Origin: JAAYBF01 sp963716445
GTDB taxonomy: Bacteria > Actinomycetota > Thermoleophilia > Solirubrobacterales > Thermoleophilaceae
Length of the DNA stretch: 64,000 nt
Assembly: GCA_963716445.1 (NCBI GenBank)
Contig: OY970313.1
Coordinates: 310,001 to 374,000, forward strand
Direction: 5' to 3'
Made by a program: the position numbers and the translations under genes. Under the pieces are notes generated by a model. That model worked only from the letters and a program-made list of their open reading frames with translations, was not told where the DNA came from and made no database searches. Every line of letters starts with the position of its first letter. Position 1 is the stretch's first letter. Below, one piece after another: positions 50,085 to 57,223 of this stretch.

Positions 50085-50315
50085 ATGGCCAAAGTCGTTG
50101 AGAAGCGCTCAGACGGCACCACCGTCGTCGAGGTTCCGCCCGCCGACGCGATCGAGCTCAAGGTCGGTGAGGCCGTCGATGTCCTGCCCAAGCTGTCCGG
50201 GCCGACCCAGGATCAGCCCTGGCCGTTCGGGGCGCTCGCCGGCAAGTACCCGCCGGTTGAGATCGAGGACATCAAGGCCGCTCGGCGGGAGGCCCTGCTC
50301 GGCAAGGCCGAGTAG
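50085..50315 (+). CDS. Probable orphan antitoxin
   Basis: 76 residues (KVVEKRSDGTTVVEVPPADA, KVGEAVDVLPKLSG, IEDIKAARREALLGKAE). The C-terminal helix is like those of VapB-type antitoxins that pair with PIN toxins. Immediately downstream (50327) is a truncated PIN toxin, so the antitoxin has lost its partner. ATG 50085 has TACCCT (50073-50078) 6 bases upstream, the leaderless spacing. Function inferred from context. Confidence 0.65.
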   Translation: MAKVVEKRSDGTTVVEVPPADAIELKVGEAVDVLPKLSGPTQDQPWPFGALAGKYPPVEIEDIKAARREALLGKAE

Positions 50316-50326
50316 CTGACGCACCC

Positions 50327-50425
50327 GTGGCCGGGGTGGTAGCCGACACCCACGCGCTGCTCTGGATGCTCGACGGCATCGGGGCGAGGTGCGGCCGCTA
50401 CCAGCGTGAGTGGCTGCGGCTGTAG
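50327..50425 (+). pseudogene. Truncated PIN-domain toxin (VapC remnant)
   Basis: From GTG 50327 it reads VAGVVADTHALLWMLDG, the characteristic N-terminus of PIN toxins, then diverges and stops after 32 residues at 50423-50425. The remaining domain is missing. It follows the antitoxin by 11 bases, as an intact toxin gene would. The break coincides with transposase-like sequence on the other strand. Confidence 0.6.
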
Positions 50426-50592
50426 TGGTGTGCGCAAGCCGGGCCGAGCTGGGAGCGGCGGCTGGTATCGACCGAGCGGCCGCACTCAACCGGTGTCGAG
50501 TCGATCAGCAGGAGATCGGCAGCGGTGCAGAACACCGCAATCAGCAGCAGGTCGAGCGAGACCCCCTTCGGGTCGGCGGTGACACAGAGCAC
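50398..50592 (-). pseudogene. Transposase remnant (DDE-type IS element)
   Basis: Minus-strand reading contains LLLIDSTPVECGRSVDTSRR and later HHYSRSHSRW before a stop. This resembles the DSTPVE...SHSR block around the first catalytic Asp of certain IS transposases (of the IS982/IS4 sort). Only about 60 residues remain and no inverted repeats are obvious. It interrupts the PIN toxin remnant. Confidence 0.55.
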
Positions 50593-50813
50593 CGCCGACT
50601 TCGACCCTGCTGCCTAAACCCCCTCCACCGCGGAATCAATCATCTAGGCGTGCCACTCGAGGAGTGTCTAACTGAGGCGATAGACGCACTGCCGCACTTC
50701 ATATTGGAGTCGCTGCTCCAGCGCCCGGTTGTCGCAGGCAGCTATGCCTAGGCAGCCGGTCCGGCAGGCGCCGCCGAAGCCTGAGCATCCGATCGGCTTA
50801 CAACACTGAATCC
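50593..50813. other. Non-coding or decayed stretch
   Basis: No convincing gene. A plus-strand reading ending at 50751 (VPLEECLTEAIDALPHFILE) has no recognisable family. Base composition is less GC-rich than the flanks. Probably debris of the element that left the transposase and toxin remnants. Confidence 0.4.
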
Positions 50814-51365
50814 GTGGACGGGCCGACGATAGTGGCGTTGATCTCCGTGTTGGTGGCTGGAGCGACGTCCCTGGGTGCTCCGGTCATTGCCGGGCGTAAT
50901 CAGCGTCGCAGCGACGCGGCACGCTTCAAGCAAGACCGGGCAACGAAAGACACGGACGAACTCCGCGGTCTGCTTGATGAGATAGCTGTGACCACGCCGG
51001 TAGTGCTCCAGAGGCAGGGCGCGCTCAGGAGCAAGCACAACACCTCAGGGAGCACTGACGCCAATGACTACGCCGACGAGATCAGTGCCTTCTCAGCTGC
51101 GCGTGAGGGCCTTCTGCACATGCATACCCGTTTGCTGCTTCGACTTGGGCGTGACCATCCGGTGACCGCGGCGTTTGACGCGGTCATGGAGGCCATAGAC
51201 AGCGGAGGGGCTGACGTGATGACGCTGGTCACGCTCGACCAACCGCCCCGAGAGAACGGCATAGAGATCGCGATGAAGGAGCGCAAGGCGATGTGGAACG
51301 CTCACCAACGCTTCCTCGATGCGGCCAACGCCTATATGGCGACTCCGGTTCGCGACTGGAATTGA
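50814..51365 (+). CDS. Hypothetical protein with one N-terminal membrane helix
   Basis: 183 residues from GTG 50814. Hydrophobic helix at about 5-26 (TIVALISVLVAGATSLGAPV), then a basic stretch and a soluble alpha-helical domain (ELRGLLDEIAVTTPVVLQRQ, AFSAAREGLLHMHTRLLLRL, MKERKAMWNAHQRFLDAANA). The layout resembles small phage- or defence-associated membrane proteins but matches no family I can name. Codon use is less GC-rich than that of core genes here. Lies in the accessory patch beside a XRE regulator. Confidence 0.6.
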   Translation: MDGPTIVALISVLVAGATSLGAPVIAGRNQRRSDAARFKQDRATKDTDELRGLLDEIAVTTPVVLQRQGALRSKHNTSGSTDANDYADEISAFSAAREGLLHMHTRLLLRLGRDHPVTAAFDAVMEAIDSGGADVMTLVTLDQPPRENGIEIAMKERKAMWNAHQRFLDAANAYMATPVRDWN

Positions 51366-51391
51366 GAGCCCGACAGCGGCATGCTCTGCGT

Positions 51392-51658
51392 CTAGCGCTG
51401 CGTGTCGAGGCGGCTGCCTAGCTCTTTGAAGGACAGTCCGAGCGCTGTCGCAATGGCACGTATGGTGCTCCAGTGTGGATCTGAGTCGCCACGCTCGATG
51501 TTCCCCACGGCAATCGTCGTCAGGCCGGCATCGTGCGCTAGCGACTCTTGCGAGCGGTTCTGACGCTCGCGCTCTTGGCGCAAGACATCGCCGAGCACGG
51601 GATCGGGGCCGGAGGTTGCCACCGCTGGAACCCTGCTGACTTCACATGCCGCGCACAA
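51392..51658 (-). CDS. XRE-family HTH transcriptional regulator
   Basis: 88 residues. A single helix-turn-helix domain (about 26-82): LGDVLRQERERQNRSQESLA, HDAGLTTIAVGNIERGDSDP, IRAIATALGLSFKELGSRL. Small XRE repressors of this size control mobile or toxin-antitoxin-like operons. Divergent from the gene at 51751 across an A+T-rich region with an inverted repeat, so it likely controls both. The N-terminal 25 residues are probably flexible; a start a little downstream is possible. Confidence 0.85.
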   Translation of the reverse strand: MCAACEVSRVPAVATSGPDPVLGDVLRQERERQNRSQESLAHDAGLTTIAVGNIERGDSDPHWSTIRAIATALGLSFKELGSRLDTQR

Positions 51659-51750
51659 TATACGCTAGCTTATATAGCGAAGTTGATATACTGCGCTTTA
51701 CATTCGGACGGGCGTCGAGCCACGTCAGGGCAGCGGTTGAAGGAGCGATG
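51659..51750. promoter_or_regulatory. Divergent A+T-rich promoter/operator region
   Basis: Contains CGCTA-N7-TAGCG as an inverted repeat near 51664-51680 and the hexamers TATATT (minus, 9 bases before ATG 51658) and TATACT (plus). This is the most A+T-rich spot in the window by eye. Likely binding site of the XRE regulator. Confidence 0.45.
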
Positions 51751-52203
51751 ATGGTCACCAGGGCGGATACCCTCGGGATGGTGCGGGTCCGGTTCAAGCC
51801 CAGCCAACGCGAGGCGGCGATCTCGGAGCTGCGCGAGCACAAGGAGGTCCAAAACGGGTCGATGCGGACCTACAGACGCCGTGGCGAGCGCGATGACGCG
51901 CTGATTACCGCGACCCAGGAAAAGTTGGAGGCGGTCGACCGAGCGCTCGACCAAGCTGAAGGCAGCGAGCCTGGCCGACCAATGGAGATCGTCGCCCCTA
52001 TCTGGCTCGTCCAGAGCCAGGTTTCTGGCGCCGCCGGCCTAGCGATCGAGCACTTGGCCGGGGCAGTCGAGGCTCTGCGTACGGGGGAGATGCCTGACGG
52101 TCGTCCTGTATCCGACGGCCGTGCCGCCGTGCGGCAGGCGGTGAAGAACGCCCGTGCCTGGAGCAAGACGCTACTCGCCGCGTATGAGTTTCGCGACAGT
52201 TAG
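51751..52203 (+). CDS. Hypothetical soluble helical protein
   Basis: 150 residues from ATG 51751, set by AAGGAG 5 bases upstream (the frame is open from 51646, which lies in the promoter region). Mostly helical and charged: QREAAISELREHKEVQNGSM, ITATQEKLEAVDRALDQAEG, GLAIEHLAGAVEALRTGEMP. No signal or membrane helix. Not recognised. Divergent from the XRE gene, so probably its regulatory target. Confidence 0.6.
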   Translation: MVTRADTLGMVRVRFKPSQREAAISELREHKEVQNGSMRTYRRRGERDDALITATQEKLEAVDRALDQAEGSEPGRPMEIVAPIWLVQSQVSGAAGLAIEHLAGAVEALRTGEMPDGRPVSDGRAAVRQAVKNARAWSKTLLAAYEFRDS

Positions 52204-52224
52204 GCAGCTAAACCGCTGAACCGG

Positions 52225-53430
52225 TTACGACGTTACGCGCTCGGCGTCCTGGCCTGGCGAGGACGCCTCCGCCTCAACGCCTTGCGGCGACCCATCGACC
52301 TCTCGAATCCACGCGTAAGGCATTGCGAGGAGTACCCCACGCCGCAGCGGTGCATGGATCACAAGGTCGGAAAGGGTGCCGACGTACTTCTCCTCGTCTG
52401 TCAGCACGAAGGCATAGAAGATCGCCGTTGCTAGAACGCCCATAAGGAGCGCCACCTGGACGTACGGCCCCGTTGGAAGGTCGCCGAGAACGATGACATG
52501 CGTGTACGGCACCGGATCTCCTAGCCACCTCTCGGCGGTCGACCCGTGAATGACCGTCCACGCGACGACGTACATGTAGAACGTCACGAACCCACCGATT
52601 CCGAGCGTCAGGGGTACCAGGCTCCAGGTCAACCGTCGCCGCAACGAGGGCCGGAGTTGCTGCTGGAGGATGGCGGCCTGCTTGTTCACAAAGTCTGGGT
52701 TGTAGGCGTTGTTTAGAAGCACCGAAACAAAGCTGTCCTCCGGGAACTCCTCTTGCTTCGACCCCAGCTTCTTAACGCTGTCGAAGGCGTCTCCGATGGT
52801 TTGGGCGTCGCCCGCGCCAGCCTCCGCGGCGCGCTCGAAGGCATGACTTCCAATACGAAGCAACTCCGGGATCAACGCTAGCGCCAAGGGCACCACCGTC
52901 AGACACGCCAGGGCCACGAACCGCCCCGGCCGCAACTCCGCCGCCGCCTGCCACAGATCGGCCGAAAAGAGCGGCACCACAAGGACGATCAACGCCACCG
53001 GAAGCAGTAGCGGCGCCCCCTGGACGAACCGGCGCGCTCGGGACACGGCTACGATCGCTGCCACCAACGCAGCCGTCAATCCATGCGTGAGCGCGGCGTC
53101 GTGTAGCGGCGCGTAGAGGAGCTGCGCGATCAACGTACCGACCCAGCTAACCCCAAGAAACGTCACCGTGAACGGCGGGCTGGTGATCCACGCCAGGACG
53201 AGAACTGCAACGAGCAGCATCGGTGCGACCAGCAGCACCGAGCGCCCGAGCTGACTCGCGACGACAGCGGCGTTGCCGAGGAAAAATGAAGCGACGAGGA
53301 GCATGCTCAGCCGCTCGCTCCCCACCTTGTAACGATCTGGCTCGTCCTGACAGAGCGCCCCCATCCAGGCAGTACGCAGACCCGTCACCAGGACTCGCCG
53401 AACGGCGTCCCGCTTAAGCCTCTCGTCCAT
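52225..53430 (-). CDS. Hypothetical polytopic membrane protein
   Basis: 401 residues. Hydrophobic helices at about 44-60, 66-83, 90-110, 118-132, 140-158, 170-190, then a cytoplasmic or external helical segment (205-270, DAFDSVKKLGSKQEEFPEDS, NKQAAILQQQLRPSLRRRL) and helices at about 275-297 and 325-345. Ends with a polar tail. No motif of a known transporter or enzyme. The gene faces the preceding hypothetical gene tail-to-tail. Composition suggests an accessory gene. Confidence 0.6.
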   Translation of the reverse strand: MDERLKRDAVRRVLVTGLRTAWMGALCQDEPDRYKVGSERLSMLLVASFFLGNAAVVASQLGRSVLLVAPMLLVAVLVLAWITSPPFTVTFLGVSWVGTLIAQLLYAPLHDAALTHGLTAALVAAIVAVSRARRFVQGAPLLLPVALIVLVVPLFSADLWQAAAELRPGRFVALACLTVVPLALALIPELLRIGSHAFERAAEAGAGDAQTIGDAFDSVKKLGSKQEEFPEDSFVSVLLNNAYNPDFVNKQAAILQQQLRPSLRRRLTWSLVPLTLGIGGFVTFYMYVVAWTVIHGSTAERWLGDPVPYTHVIVLGDLPTGPYVQVALLMGVLATAIFYAFVLTDEEKYVGTLSDLVIHAPLRRGVLLAMPYAWIREVDGSPQGVEAEASSPGQDAERVTS

Positions 53431-53538
53431 GCGACCGCGACGCTACCCGCTGCGTCCGACAGGCGGCGCAACCCATCACCACCACATGCACTCTCCGAGT
53501 CGGGCACAAATCCGGCCCGGTCGCGTCTATGGCCGTGG

Positions 53539-53634
53539 ATGCTCACCATTGGCAAGATCGGCGGTACCGGCGGCGGCCAGTGGCGGTCGTCTGAGTACTA
53601 CACCGAGCAGGTAGGGCGGGGGCGGATAGGTGAT
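53539..53634 (+). pseudogene. N-terminal remnant of a TrwC/MobF-type relaxase
   Basis: Starts MLTIGKIGGTGGGQWRSSEY and continues YTEQVGRGRIGD, which matches the N-terminus of conjugative TrwC-like relaxases (MLxIGKxG...xxYYxEQVxRG), including the Tyr pair. The similarity ends after about 32 residues and the frame runs on into antisense tRNA sequence. A trace of a conjugative element beside tRNA-Val. The motif is short, so certainty is moderate. Confidence 0.5.
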
Positions 53635-53770
53635 CGAGGCGAAGGACACCCTCGTGCCGGCACCCAGGGAGCGCATTTCAGCCCACCGTGCAGCCCACTG
53701 AACGGATCTGGACCTCTCAGCGATTTCCGGGCCACCAGCGGGAAAGGCTCTGCAAAGCGGTTCCGAAGCA
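53635..53770. other. Non-coding stretch between relaxase remnant and tRNA-Val
   Basis: No gene, hairpin or clear attachment-site duplication was found. It includes an in-frame continuation of the relaxase reading without family resemblance. Confidence 0.4.
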
Positions 53771-53842
53771 TGGGCGCGGGTGGTTTCGAACCACCGACCT
53801 CTCGCGTGTGAAGCGAGCGCTCTCCCACTGAGCTACGCGCCC
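53771..53842 (-). tRNA. tRNA-Val(CAC)
   Basis: The acceptor GGGCGCG / CGCGCCC pairs fully. D-arm GTAGCTCAGTGGGAGAGC; anticodon stem CTCGC / GCGAG around TTCACAC gives anticodon CAC (codon GUG). T-arm GGTGGTTCGAAACCACC; discriminator A. CCA not encoded. Confidence 0.96.
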
Positions 53843-53945
53843 TTCGGCGGTCGATTCTAGGCGGGGGCGGAGCTCCAGCGCGGCGCGGCCCGGGCAAGGG
53901 GGTCGCGGTGGTCGTGGCCTGCTGGCGCTAGGATCGGCGATGGAC

Positions 53946-54177
53946 CGTGCTAGGCGGGGAGGTAGCGGTGCCCTGCACCCGCAATCCGCTCTAGCGGGGC
54001 CGAATTCCCGTTCGAGGGCTCGGCCTTTGGGGTCAGTACGCCAGTCTGAGGCGTCGATGGCCGGGTCCCGCGCGGTGAGCGATCGCGAACCAGGTCAGGT
54101 CCGGAAGGAAGCAGCCTTAAGCGGACCCGCTCATGCGTCGCGGACCAGCCTGGCCGGAGCCGAGGATTGGCGGGCAC
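53946..54177 (+). ncRNA. ffs: Signal recognition particle RNA (long type)
   Basis: The conserved Ffh-binding domain IV is unmistakable: GTCAGGTCCGGAAGGAAGCA around 54095-54115. The 5' part GCTAGGCGGGGAGGTAGCGG is the usual start of long bacterial SRP RNAs. A GTGC/GCAC pairing between 53947-53950 and 54174-54177 suggests the ends. Exact ends are not certain. It lies just upstream of dnaX, a common arrangement. Confidence 0.88.
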
Positions 54178-54276
54178 GCCCGAAGGACCGTTTTCGACGA
54201 CGGGTGCACGGTCCACTTTTCGCTCCTTCCGGGAAGGCGGATGGCGGCTGTCCGTGTCCTGGATACGATGGCTCGG

Positions 54277-56136
54277 ATGCTGTCGCTCTACCGCCGCCAC
54301 CGCCCCAGGACCTTCGACGAGGTGGTCGGCCAGGAGAGCGTCGTGCGCACGCTGCGCAACGCGATCGAGCTCAACAAGGTCCACCACGCCTACCTGTTCG
54401 TCGGCTCGCGCGGAACCGGCAAGACCAGCATGGCGAAGCTGCTCGCCTGCGCGCTCAACGCCGACGGTGGCCCCTCGGTCGCCTTCGACCCCGACGGCGC
54501 GACCTGCCGGGCGATCATGACCGGCGCCTCGCTCGACGTCGTCGAGATGGACGCCGCGTCGAACAACTCCGTCGACGACATCCGCGAGCTGCGCGAGAAC
54601 GTCGGCCTCGCGCCGATGGGCGGTGCGAAGCGCGTCTACATCCTCGACGAGGCGCACATGCTCTCGCCGGCCGCCTGGAACGCCTTCCTCAAGACGCTCG
54701 AGGAGCCGCCGCCGCACGTCGTCTTCGTGCTCGCCACGACCGAGGCGCACAAGGTGCCGGCGACGATCGTCGACCGCTGCCACCGCTTCGACTTCCAGCG
54801 CCCCTCGCTCGAGCAGATCGCCGGAGTCGTCGAGCGGGTCGCCGATCAGGAGGGGATAACGATCCCCGACGCCGCGGTCGGGATGATCGCCCGCAAGGCC
54901 TCGGGCAGCTTCCGCGACGCCCTCGGAACGCTCGAGCAGCTCGTCACCTACGGCGGCAAGGACGTGGCGCTCGAGGACGTGCTCGCCAACCTCGGCGTCG
55001 CCGACGCCGAGCTGATCCTCGAGACCGCCGAGACGATCGCCGCCGGAGATCCCCGCGCCGCGCTGCTCGCCGTCCAGAAGCTGACCGCCTCGGGGCGCGA
55101 CGAGGCCCAGTTCATGCGCGACCTGTCCGCGCACCTGCGCCACCTGTACGTGGTCCAGACGATGGGCGAGGTGCCCGACTCTTTCGCGGTCACGGCCGAG
55201 CACACCGACCGCCTCGCCGGCCAGGCGGAGCGGCTCCCCCAGGCCGAGATCCTGCGCACGATCGACCTGCTGGCGGCGGCGCTCGCGGCCGTCAAGGACG
55301 GCTCGGAGCCGCGCCTCCAGCTCGAGGTCGCGCTGCTGAAGGCGACCCAGCCGCAGTCCGATCAGTCGCTCCAGGCGCTGTTGCACCGCATCGACCGCCT
55401 GGAGGCGGGCCGTGGGGCAAGCGCGGCGGCCCCCGCCAGTACCGTCGCCACCGAGCCGCCGCCGGTTCAGCCCGCAGTCGAGCGCTCCGCCGACCGTTCG
55501 ACGGCGGAGGCGCCGGCCGAGCCTTCGGGTTCTGGCCGTTCGACGGCGGAGGCGCCGGCCGAGCCCTCGGACACCAGCCTTTCGACGCCGGAGCCCGTCC
55601 CGCCGCCGTCACGCGACGAGCCGCCCTCGCGGCCCGCACCCGTCCAGCCGCGGCAGTCGCCCCCGCCGCCCGCGCGCGTCGCCGTCGCCGGTGGAGTGAC
55701 CGCCGCCGCGGTCGAGGACGAGCCGCTGGAGGCGCCTGAGTCCGCGCCCGTCGAGCCCGCGGTCGCGCTAGACCTCGAGCGCGTCGTCAAGCTCTGGCCG
55801 GCGGTCGCCGACGCGATCCGCGAGCAGAACGGGATGGTCGCGGCGCTGCTCGCCGAGGCCCTCCCGACCGAGCTCGACGGTGGGCGGCTGACCGTCCAGT
55901 TCCCCGCCGACGCCGCCTTCTCGAAGAAGAAGGCCGAGGCCAACCGCGACCTCGTGACCGGCGCGCTGCGCAGCATCGGCGGCCAGGCGGTCGCCGTGGT
56001 CTTCGAGCTCGGCGCCGAGCGCGAGCAGCAGGCCACCGTCACGCTCACCGCCGACGAGCTCGCCGAGCGGCTGCTGCGCGACTTCGACGCCGAGGAGATC
56101 TTCGCCGACGACCATCCCGAGACTGAGGACCGATAG
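54277..56136 (+). CDS. dnaX: DNA polymerase III subunit gamma/tau
   Basis: Clamp-loader ATPase. 619 residues from ATG 54277, which begins the family's MLSLYRRHRPRTFDEVVGQE and is 7 bases after TACGAT (54264-54269). Walker A GSRGTGKTSMAKLL, Walker B in VYILDEAHMLS, sensor region VFVLATTEAHKVPATIVDRC. The usual four-Cys zinc module after Walker A is absent: only one Cys (near residue 83) remains there. Residues about 385-490 are a Pro/Ala/Glu/Ser linker with an internal repeat (STAEAPAEPS twice). A tau-type C-terminal domain follows (VKLWPAVADAIREQNGMVAA). Overlaps ybaB by one base. Confidence 0.95.
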   Translation: MLSLYRRHRPRTFDEVVGQESVVRTLRNAIELNKVHHAYLFVGSRGTGKTSMAKLLACALNADGGPSVAFDPDGATCRAIMTGASLDVVEMDAASNNSVDDIRELRENVGLAPMGGAKRVYILDEAHMLSPAAWNAFLKTLEEPPPHVVFVLATTEAHKVPATIVDRCHRFDFQRPSLEQIAGVVERVADQEGITIPDAAVGMIARKASGSFRDALGTLEQLVTYGGKDVALEDVLANLGVADAELILETAETIAAGDPRAALLAVQKLTASGRDEAQFMRDLSAHLRHLYVVQTMGEVPDSFAVTAEHTDRLAGQAERLPQAEILRTIDLLAAALAAVKDGSEPRLQLEVALLKATQPQSDQSLQALLHRIDRLEAGRGASAAAPASTVATEPPPVQPAVERSADRSTAEAPAEPSGSGRSTAEAPAEPSDTSLSTPEPVPPPSRDEPPSRPAPVQPRQSPPPPARVAVAGGVTAAAVEDEPLEAPESAPVEPAVALDLERVVKLWPAVADAIREQNGMVAALLAEALPTELDGGRLTVQFPADAAFSKKKAEANRDLVTGALRSIGGQAVAVVFELGAEREQQATVTLTADELAERLLRDFDAEEIFADDHPETEDR

Positions 56137-56480
56137 TGCCCAAGCAGCCGAACATGAACCAGATGATGCGCCAGGTCCAGCAGATGCAGGCCGACATGGC
56201 CAAGGCGCAGGAGGAGCTCAAGCACGAGACGGTCGAGGCGAGCGCCGGCGGCGGCATGGTCACGGTCAAGGTGAGCGGCGAGCTCGAGGTGCTCGAGCTG
56301 CGAATCGATCCCGAGGCCGTCGATCCCGACGACGTGGAGCTGCTCCAGGACATGGTCCAAGCGGCCGTCAACGAGGCGGTCCGCGCGGCGCAGGAGCTGG
56401 CCGCCAACAAGCTCGGCGCGGTCACCGGGGGCCTTGGCGGAGCGGGCGGCCTCGGCGGGCTCGGGATCCCCGGCCTCTAG
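56136..56480 (+). CDS. YbaB/EbfC family nucleoid-associated protein
   Basis: 114 residues from GTG 56136 (TAGTG overlap with the dnaX stop). Typical start MNQMMRQVQQMQADMAKAQE, then VEASAGGGMVTVKVSGELEV and LELRIDPEAVDPDDVELLQD. Forms dimers that bind DNA. A Gly/Ala/Leu-rich end (GGLGGAGGLGGLGIPGL). The dnaX-ybaB-recR order is widely conserved. Confidence 0.95.
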   Translation: MPKQPNMNQMMRQVQQMQADMAKAQEELKHETVEASAGGGMVTVKVSGELEVLELRIDPEAVDPDDVELLQDMVQAAVNEAVRAAQELAANKLGAVTGGLGGAGGLGGLGIPGL

Positions 56481-56527
56481 CCGGATCGTCGCGATAGCGG
56501 CCGTCGCCGTGGCTACGCTGCAAGGCC

Positions 56528-57127
56528 GTGTTCGCAGTCCCGATCAACCGTCTCGTGACTGAGTTGTCGCGCTTTCCCGGCGTCGGGCAGCGGACCGCGC
56601 AGCGGATGGCGTTCCACCTGCTGCGCGTCTCCGACGAGGAGGCGCTCGCGCTCGCCGACGCGATCCGCGAGGTCAAGGAGACGGTCGGGGAGTGCGAGGT
56701 CTGCTTCAACCTCGCGACCGAGCCGCTCTGCCGGATCTGCCAGGACGACCGGCGCGACGGCCACGTGCTCTGCGTGGTCGAGGAGCCGAGCGACGTGATC
56801 CCGCTCGAGCGCACGAACGAGTTCAGCGGCCGCTACCACGTGCTCGGCGGCGCGCTCTCGCCGATCGACGGGGTCGACCCGGAGGACCTGCACCTCGCCG
56901 AGCTGCTCGAGCGCGCGGCGTCGGACGGCGTGCGCGAGGTCGTGGTCGCGACCAACGCCACGACGACCGGTGAGGCGACCGCGCTCTACATCGCCGACGC
57001 GCTGCGCGAGCGCGCGCCCGCGGTGGCCGTGACACGCCTCGCGAGCGGCCTGCCCGTCGGCTCGGACCTCGAGTACGCCGACGACATCACGCTCGGCCGC
57101 GCCCTACGTGCCCGCCGCACGCTGTGA
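56528..57127 (+). CDS. recR: Recombination protein RecR
   Basis: 199 residues. Part of RecFOR gap repair. HhH motif near the N-terminus (LSRFPGVGQRTAQRMAFHLL), zinc finger CEVCFNLATEPLCRIC (four Cys), Toprim domain from about 80 (VLCVVEEPSDVIPLE, FSGRYHVLGGALSPIDG), ending VGSDLEYADDITLGRAL. GTG 56528 is 8 bases after TACGCT (56514-56519) with no Shine-Dalgarno site, so recR may also have its own leaderless transcript. Confidence 0.96.
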   Translation: MFAVPINRLVTELSRFPGVGQRTAQRMAFHLLRVSDEEALALADAIREVKETVGECEVCFNLATEPLCRICQDDRRDGHVLCVVEEPSDVIPLERTNEFSGRYHVLGGALSPIDGVDPEDLHLAELLERAASDGVREVVVATNATTTGEATALYIADALRERAPAVAVTRLASGLPVGSDLEYADDITLGRALRARRTL

Positions 57128-57223
57128 GCCATGGCTGCGGTACTCGCCAGATCTCGCTCCAGCTAGCAGCGAAACGTTTGTGTAGGACCGATCTGGCTGC
57201 GCCCTCCGCTGGATGGCGCTCGG

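Noticed and set aside
50410..50751. 113-residue plus-strand ORF
   Set aside because: Runs antisense to the transposase remnant and has no family resemblance.
53635..53811. C-terminal GAGGFEPPTSRV reading
   Set aside because: This is the antisense translation of tRNA-Val, a well-known false ORF ending.
55485..55600. Repeated 29-base unit in dnaX as a possible mobile or CRISPR-like repeat
   Set aside because: Only two copies, in frame, encoding the flexible linker of gamma/tau.
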